A stretch of DNA of 9,701 bases, from assembly GCA_019421725.1 (NCBI GenBank), contig JAHZES010000013.1, forward strand, positions 9,816-19,516. The letters run 5' to 3'. Source of the stretch: Clostridiales bacterium. Its GTDB lineage: Bacteria > Bacillota > Clostridia > Oscillospirales > Acutalibacteraceae. The position numbers and the translations under genes were made by a program. Positions 5,343-9,701 of this stretch are shown piece after piece (position 1 is the stretch's first letter; each line of letters begins with the position of its first letter). The notes under the pieces were generated by a model, which saw only the letters and a list, made by a program, of their open reading frames with translations, was not told where the DNA came from and searched no databases.

Positions 5343-5371
5343 TTGCCCTTGTCCTGTGGATATGCTATAAT
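5343..5371 (+). promoter_or_regulatory. Sigma-A promoter of rlmB
   Basis: The -35 is TTGCCC (5343-5348) and the -10 is TATAAT (5366-5371), with 17 nt between them and a TGC extension. Just upstream lies an imperfect hairpin (CGGAACGCGC 5301-5310 with GCGCG 5319-5323 and TTCCG 5329-5333), which could weakly end the preceding gene. Confidence 0.8.
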
Positions 5372-5414
5372 AATTCCGTGTTCGTATAAATAGCGCGGAA
5401 GGAACGGTTTGAAT

Positions 5415-6200
5415 ATGAAAATGGAACAAAACGGCGGAGCTCTGCAGCCGGAACGCGGCGAGGGCATTATTGCAGGGCGCAATGCGGTGGCGGAAGCGCT
5501 GCGCGCCGGACGAAGCATAGATAGCATTCTGGTAGCACGCGGTGAACGTTCGGGTTCGGTTACCGCCATTGCCGCAAAAGCAAAGCAGAAAAATATAACG
5601 GTGAAGGAAACGGATCCACGCAAGCTGGATTTTCTTTGCGGGGGCGCGGTGCATCAGGGCATTGCGGCCGTTGCTGCCGTGGTGGAGACGGTAGAACTGG
5701 AGGACCTGTTTCGCCGTGCAGAGGAAAAGGGAGAAGCGCCGTTCTTTGTAATTGCCGACGAAGTGGAGGATCCGCACAATCTCGGCGCGCTGATTCGTTC
5801 TGCCGAAGCGGCCGGCGCACATGGGATGATCATTCCGAAACGGCGCGCTGCAGGGCTGACATATGCCGTCGGCAAAGCGTCTGCCGGTGCAGTGGAGTAT
5901 CTGCCGGTGGCCCGGGTGACGAATCTGGCTGCTGCAATCGAAGAAATTCAGCAGCGGGGCGTTTGGGTCTATGCAGCAGATATGGATGGCGAGCCGTGGT
6001 GTACGGCGAATCTGACCGGAGCGCTGGCGCTGGTGGTCGGCGGCGAAGATCACGGTGTTGGCCGCCTGGTCAAGGAAAAATGTGACGGCGTACTCTCGCT
6101 GCCGATGTGCGGGCAGATCAATTCGCTGAACGCGTCGGTTGCAGGTGCGATCCTGATGTATGAGGCCGTTCGGCAGCGCCTTGGCCTTAAGGCTCGCTGA
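5415..6200 (+). CDS. rlmB: 23S rRNA (guanosine-2'-O)-methyltransferase, TrmH/RlmB family
   Basis: This is a 261-residue SPOUT-class, SAM-dependent RNA 2'-O-methyltransferase. Family members of this subtype methylate G2251 of 23S rRNA. The N-terminal RNA-binding domain opens with GIIAGRNAVAEAL (17-29). The knotted catalytic domain shows motif 1, DPHNLGALIRSAEAAG (119-134) with N122 and R128; motif 2, VVGGEDHG (207-214) with E211; and motif 3, SLNASVAGAI (237-246). All catalytic positions are present and the length is normal. ATG 5415 has AAGGAA about ten nt upstream; in-frame TTG 5409 and ATG 5421 are alternatives. It has its own promoter, and the large membrane protein gene follows after 53 nt with no terminator between, so the two are probably co-transcribed. 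Other TrmH-family substrates (tRNA, or the RlmB paralogue YsgA) cannot be excluded. Confidence 0.9.
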   Translation: MKMEQNGGALQPERGEGIIAGRNAVAEALRAGRSIDSILVARGERSGSVTAIAAKAKQKNITVKETDPRKLDFLCGGAVHQGIAAVAAVVETVELEDLFRRAEEKGEAPFFVIADEVEDPHNLGALIRSAEAAGAHGMIIPKRRAAGLTYAVGKASAGAVEYLPVARVTNLAAAIEEIQQRGVWVYAADMDGEPWCTANLTGALALVVGGEDHGVGRLVKEKCDGVLSLPMCGQINSLNASVAGAILMYEAVRQRLGLKAR

Positions 6201-6253
6201 ACGGTCGTGCAGACATTTACCCCGGATGACCGAAAGGAAGGGACTGGTCATTG

Positions 6254-9200
6254 ATGATGGAAAATTCGCGCGATCCGCGCTTTTTGATAGAAGACGATTC
6301 CGAAGAGAAACGCGCTCCGCAGGAGCAGAGCACGGCGGAGGAGCAGAACCTGTCCGATGAAGCGGAAGCGGAGACGCAAAGCACTCCGCAGGGACAGAAT
6401 GGTTCCGATGGGCAGAACGCCGAAGAGACGCAAAATGTTTTCAAGGTGCCGCCGTCGGAAGGGGAAAGTCCTTTGCCTGCCGATTTTTACCGCCCGACGC
6501 CAGGGCAGAGCGAATATTCGTACCTGTTCGGCGGTCAGGAGGAGATCGATCCGTACGACTATGTAATGGAGAAAGTTCAGAATAAAAGAAAGTCCGGTCA
6601 GCCCTGGCAGGAACGGCAGGAGCTTTTTGAGACCGGCTCCGAAAAGAATACGGAGCGGCAGCCGGCCAAGCCGCGCCGGACGGTGGAACGGGACCTTTCG
6701 TTGGAGGAACCTGCGGGAGAAGAAAAAAAGTCCCTGCGGGAGGCCTTCAGCGAATTGCTGCGCTGGGTAACCGGCAGCCTGCGGGCGGGCGGAGAGCCTG
6801 CGCCAACGGAAAAAAACGAAAAGCAGGAGACCGGGAAAGCGGACGAACCTTCGGAAGAAGAGCAAAAGCCGGCGAAAGATACGGCGGAACCGCAGGAAGA
6901 TGATTCTGTGACCGATCTTTTTGCCGCAGCCCCGCAGCACCAGTGGCGGGAAATTTCCGCAGCGGAGACTCCGAAAGAGGAAGCCGAAGCAAAACGACTT
7001 GCTCCGCAAAATGAATCGGATGAAACGGATTCGGCGCCTGCAGAGCGGAAAAGAGCTTTGGGGAGTGCTTCGGGAGCGAATGCGTTTGAGGAAGAAGTGC
7101 CTTTAAGAGAAGCGGACGGTAAGAAGACGCCGCTTGGTCAGGAGGCTCCGCCGGAGAAAACGACCGAAACAGAAGAACCGGAAGAGGTGTCGATTTTCGG
7201 AAGCGCCGCAGCCTCGCAGCCTGATGAAGAAGCTGTAATCCCACAACGGCAGGAGCTGCCGGTCGTGGAAGCTGCGGCGGCCCACCGGCGTGTGCAGGGT
7301 GCCGATTCCTTTCTTCCTGCCGAACAAACGGAACGCCGTGCGCTTTGCGTCGAATTGGATGTTGACCGGCTGTTTTGCGTCGAGGAGCTGCCGGAGGTTT
7401 GTGCGGGCGGCGACGGAGAAGAGCTGTATGAGCTGGAGCAGGAATATGCCGCGCTGACCAAAAGGGCCCGGGAGGATTCAAAACAGACCTCAGCGCCGCG
7501 GCGTCGTTTTTCTTTCCTGAACCGAACACAGAGCAAAGCGGAAGCAGAGAGAATACGGAATCAGGAGAGCGTACATCAGAGATCGGACCGGCGGCAGGAA
7601 AAGCGAGCGGATGCCGAAATCAAACGCAGAAATCGTTCTGCCGGCAGAGAGGCGGCTACAAAATCCGGCAAAGACCACAAAAACGGAAAGACCGATTCTG
7701 CCGAGGAACACACTGCCCCGGGCAGCGCAAAAGCGTTTCGTCAAAGGATCACAAAAGAAAGTAAAATGATTTTTTTCCGTTTGCTGGCAGTTGGCGCGAT
7801 CGGGGCTTTCCTTACGGTTTCCGCCGTTTGCGCCCGTGCGGGGATGCCGCTGGCCGGCTGGCTTTCGCCCCGGCAGAGCCCGAGGATTTTTTCCCTGATC
7901 AATTTTATCGGTATCGGCGTTTGCCTGCTGCTATGCCGCTCTGTTGTCGCGGTTGGGCTGCTGGGTTTTTTTAAGGGACAAAAATCGGCCGGAGCGGACG
8001 GTGCGTTTTCCATCGCGGCAATCACCTGCACTGTGCAGGCGATGGTTGGGATCATACGCCCGGATGCCGTTGCGGCCGGCGTGGTGTGGCTTTATGCACC
8101 GGTCGGAGCGCTCGGGCTGTGCGGTAACCTGATGGGAAAGCTTTGCATGCTGCTGCGAACCAGAGAGAATTACGCAGAGCTTTGCGCCATGCCGGAGCAC
8201 TTTGCGTTGGCAAGACTGGAGGAAGAAAGCCGCATACAGGAGCTGGTGGATGCCGATGTGCCGGCCAGACTGACGGTTGGCGCCGTAAACGCCGTGCCGG
8301 ACAAAAGCTTTCTGCGCAATGCCTTGGAGGCGGATTCGAGTGAGTGCAGCACGGAGCGGATCTTTTCATTCGGCTTTTTTGGCGCGCTGGCAGCGGCGCT
8401 GATTTCCTTTTTTGCAGCGCCCTCCGGAAAATATGACGCGGCTTTGGCCTCTTACACAGCGGTTTGCTGTCTTTGTGCGCCGTTTACGGCTACGCTGTCG
8501 GTGAATCTGCCGCTGAAACGCGTCTGCCGTATTCTTCGCGGCAGCGGTGCGGTTGCGGTCGGCTGGCGCGCAGCCGATCTGTTTGGAGAAACCGGCTGCG
8601 TGGTGCTTCGGGATGAGGAGCTTTTTCCTGCGGATGCCGTGGTGCTCAGCGGAATTAAAACGTTAGGCGGCGGACGGATCGACGACGCGATCCTGGACGC
8701 GGCGGCGCTTTTGCGGGAAGCGGGCGGCCCCATGCGGACGGTGTTTTATCGGGTGATTCGCGGGCAGACAGGGATTTTACCGCGTGCCGAGCAGGTTCGG
8801 GCGGAGCAGGGGGGCTTTTCCGGCTGGGTGCAGGGCAGGCGAGTGCTTGTGGGGAGCGGCGGATTGATGGCTGCACACGGAATTACGCCGCCTTCCGGCG
8901 ATTACGAGGCAAAAAATTGCCCGGAGGGCGCTGTCCCGGTGTATATGGCCAGAGGCGGAGAGCTTTGCGCAATGTTCACTGTGGAATATCATGCAGCCCC
9001 TGTCCTTTGCGGAGCGCTGCAGCGGCTGGTGCGCTGCGGTGGAGATGTTGCCGTGCTGACGACGGACAGCAATCTTTCAGCGAAAATGATCGCTGAAAAA
9101 TTTTCCGTACCGGAGGCCTCCGTGACGATGGTGCCCAATGTTCAGGAACTGCAAGGGGCAGATGTACGGCAGGAGGATCTGGAAGAGCCGGCTGCGATTC

Positions 9201-9433
9201 TTCGTTCGCCGGGAGCGCCGGCCCTGCGGACGGCCGCCTGCTGCATTGAGGCGAAGGCACTGTTTCAGCTTGCCGTGCTGCTGCAAACGGCCGGAACGCT
9301 GCTGGGGCTCGTGCTGGTATTTGTGTTTTGTGCGGCGGGGAGCATTGCGCAGATCGGCGCTGTCGAAATAATGATCTTTCAGCTTTTTTGGGCCTTGACG
9401 GTTCTTGTGATTCCGTCGTTGAAACGTTTTTAA
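6254..9433 (+). CDS. Pseudo-P-type ATPase-like membrane protein with a long disordered N-terminus
   Basis: This is a 1059-residue protein of unknown function. Residues 1-500 are rich in Glu, Gln, Lys, Pro and Ala, have no membrane segment and should be largely disordered. Membrane helices then fall near 504-527, 546-572, 584-602 and 604-635, then 702-721 and 727-754, and finally 1001-1027 and 1034-1055. The 4+2+2 pattern, with a loop of about 65 residues after helix 4 and about 245 after helix 6, is the layout of P1B metal-pump ATPases. Helix 6 carries CCLCAP (738-743) where these pumps have CPC. VVLRDEELFP (783-792) lies where DKTGTLT should be, and LTTDSN (935-940) where TGDN should be. TGE and GDGxND are absent. 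ATP hydrolysis and pumping are therefore unlikely; a scaffold or regulatory role is inference. AAGGAAGG lies upstream; TTG 6251 is an alternative start. Confidence 0.75.
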   Translation: MMENSRDPRFLIEDDSEEKRAPQEQSTAEEQNLSDEAEAETQSTPQGQNGSDGQNAEETQNVFKVPPSEGESPLPADFYRPTPGQSEYSYLFGGQEEIDPYDYVMEKVQNKRKSGQPWQERQELFETGSEKNTERQPAKPRRTVERDLSLEEPAGEEKKSLREAFSELLRWVTGSLRAGGEPAPTEKNEKQETGKADEPSEEEQKPAKDTAEPQEDDSVTDLFAAAPQHQWREISAAETPKEEAEAKRLAPQNESDETDSAPAERKRALGSASGANAFEEEVPLREADGKKTPLGQEAPPEKTTETEEPEEVSIFGSAAASQPDEEAVIPQRQELPVVEAAAAHRRVQGADSFLPAEQTERRALCVELDVDRLFCVEELPEVCAGGDGEELYELEQEYAALTKRAREDSKQTSAPRRRFSFLNRTQSKAEAERIRNQESVHQRSDRRQEKRADAEIKRRNRSAGREAATKSGKDHKNGKTDSAEEHTAPGSAKAFRQRITKESKMIFFRLLAVGAIGAFLTVSAVCARAGMPLAGWLSPRQSPRIFSLINFIGIGVCLLLCRSVVAVGLLGFFKGQKSAGADGAFSIAAITCTVQAMVGIIRPDAVAAGVVWLYAPVGALGLCGNLMGKLCMLLRTRENYAELCAMPEHFALARLEEESRIQELVDADVPARLTVGAVNAVPDKSFLRNALEADSSECSTERIFSFGFFGALAAALISFFAAPSGKYDAALASYTAVCCLCAPFTATLSVNLPLKRVCRILRGSGAVAVGWRAADLFGETGCVVLRDEELFPADAVVLSGIKTLGGGRIDDAILDAAALLREAGGPMRTVFYRVIRGQTGILPRAEQVRAEQGGFSGWVQGRRVLVGSGGLMAAHGITPPSGDYEAKNCPEGAVPVYMARGGELCAMFTVEYHAAPVLCGALQRLVRCGGDVAVLTTDSNLSAKMIAEKFSVPEASVTMVPNVQELQGADVRQEDLEEPAAILRSPGAPALRTAACCIEAKALFQLAVLLQTAGTLLGLVLVFVFCAAGSIAQIGAVEIMIFQLFWALTVLVIPSLKRF

Positions 9434-9438
9434 CCTCG

Positions 9439-9475
9439 CAGCGGCATCTCTTCTTTGCGGGATGCCGCTGTTTTT
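9439..9475 (+). terminator. Intrinsic terminator after the large membrane protein gene
   Basis: CAGCGGCATC (9439-9448) pairs perfectly with GATGCCGCTG (9461-9470), followed by TTTTT (9471-9475). It begins five nt after the TAA at 9433 and ends the rlmB transcript unit. Confidence 0.92.
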
Positions 9476-9596
9476 GCGAGGCGTTTTATGCGGCGGGGCA
9501 GTCCGTAAAAATCAGCTGTTTTTCATCATTTTCGGTGATCGGCCTCGTAATTTGCCGATAGGCTGCAAAAAATTTTCAAAAAGAACGTTTACGGTG

Positions 9597-9625
9597 TTGA
9601 CTAATGGCGAAGATTTATGTATAAT
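9597..9625 (+). promoter_or_regulatory. Sigma-A promoter of tRNA-Thr
   Basis: The -35 is TTGACT (9597-9602) and the -10 is TATAAT (9620-9625), with a 17-nt spacer. It is the closest to consensus in the window, as expected for a stable RNA gene. The start should be near 9632, about 17 nt before the tRNA. The gap back to the terminator holds only a short inverted repeat (ATCGGC/GCCGAT, 9538-9543/9554-9559). Confidence 0.9.
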
Positions 9626-9648
9626 GATTGAGCTGATTCGTTCAGTAT

Positions 9649-9701
9649 GCTACTGTGGCTCAGCTGGTAGAGCAGCTCACTCGTAATGAGCAGGTCGTCC
9701 G
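9649..9701 (+). tRNA. tRNA-Thr (anticodon CGT), 3' end cut by the window
   Basis: The 5' acceptor strand is GCTACTG (9649-9655), followed by T8 and G9. The D stem is GCTC/GAGC around AGCTGGTA. The anticodon stem is GCTCA/TGAGC (9675-9679/9687-9691), with loop CTCGTAA placing CGT at 9682-9684, which reads the threonine codon ACG. The variable region AGGTC and the start of the T stem (GTCCG) follow, and then the window ends. Confidence 0.9.

Noticed and set aside
5010..6251. A 413-codon open frame on the minus strand.
   Set aside because: It lies antisense to rlmB and the small membrane protein gene, both of which have clear motifs or ribosome sites. Its residue composition (many Arg, His, Cys, Gln) is typical of a shadow frame in G/C-rich DNA.
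6248..7009. A 253-codon minus-strand frame rich in Arg, Leu and Phe.
   Set aside because: It is the antisense of the Glu/Lys-rich N-terminal region of the large protein. The repetitive composition comes from the complement of its codons.
6254..9433. An active heavy-metal transporting P-type ATPase.
   Set aside because: DKTGT, TGE and GDGxND are all missing and TGDN is altered, so only the fold-level resemblance is claimed.

Overview
The window looks like a chromosomal segment of a Gram-positive Clostridia member, most likely from the Oscillospiraceae/Ruminococcaceae group. The reasons are near-consensus sigma-A promoters with 17-nt spacers, strong AGGAGG-like ribosome sites, DUF3842 and DUF6062 family proteins, an OGG1-type 8-oxoguanine glycosylase, an ECF-type vitamin transporter S component, and G/C-rich third codon positions. 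No species can be assigned by eye. There are no mobile elements, CRISPR arrays or rRNA genes.

Layout. A tRNA-Gly(CCC) with its terminator opens the window (12-132). A strong promoter at 171-199 follows, with a leader of about 120 nt that contains an intrinsic terminator directly upstream of an ECF S-component gene (325-873). This has the architecture of a riboswitch or attenuator. A bidirectional terminator (888-928) separates it from a leftward block: ogg (8-oxoG glycosylase, TTG start), hisC (histidinol-phosphate aminotransferase), then, from its own promoter, a DUF3842 protein and a PaaI-type hotdog thioesterase. Divergent extended -10 promoters near 3857-3890 separate ogg from a rightward DUF6062 gene (4002-4697).

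A gene-free stretch (4698-5030) follows. It carries a same-strand cluster of DnaA-box-like 9-mers, mostly framed by a perfect 10-bp inverted repeat, then a possible -10 element and a leader hairpin. It precedes a small single-pass membrane protein gene (5031-5294). Next is rlmB/trmH (5415-6200) with its own good promoter, and close behind it a 1059-residue protein (6254-9433). That protein has about 500 disordered acidic residues followed by an eight-helix membrane region. The layout of this region matches a P1B-type ATPase, but the catalytic motifs are gone. A terminator (9439-9475), a near-perfect promoter and the 5' part of a tRNA-Thr(CGT) close the window.

How they work together. Most genes are independent housekeeping units: vitamin uptake, histidine synthesis, oxidative DNA repair, rRNA methylation and tRNAs. 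The least explained parts are the ECF leader RNA, the DnaA-box-like array, the two-fold CxxC/CxxH DUF6062 protein, and above all the pseudo-P-type ATPase behind rlmB.
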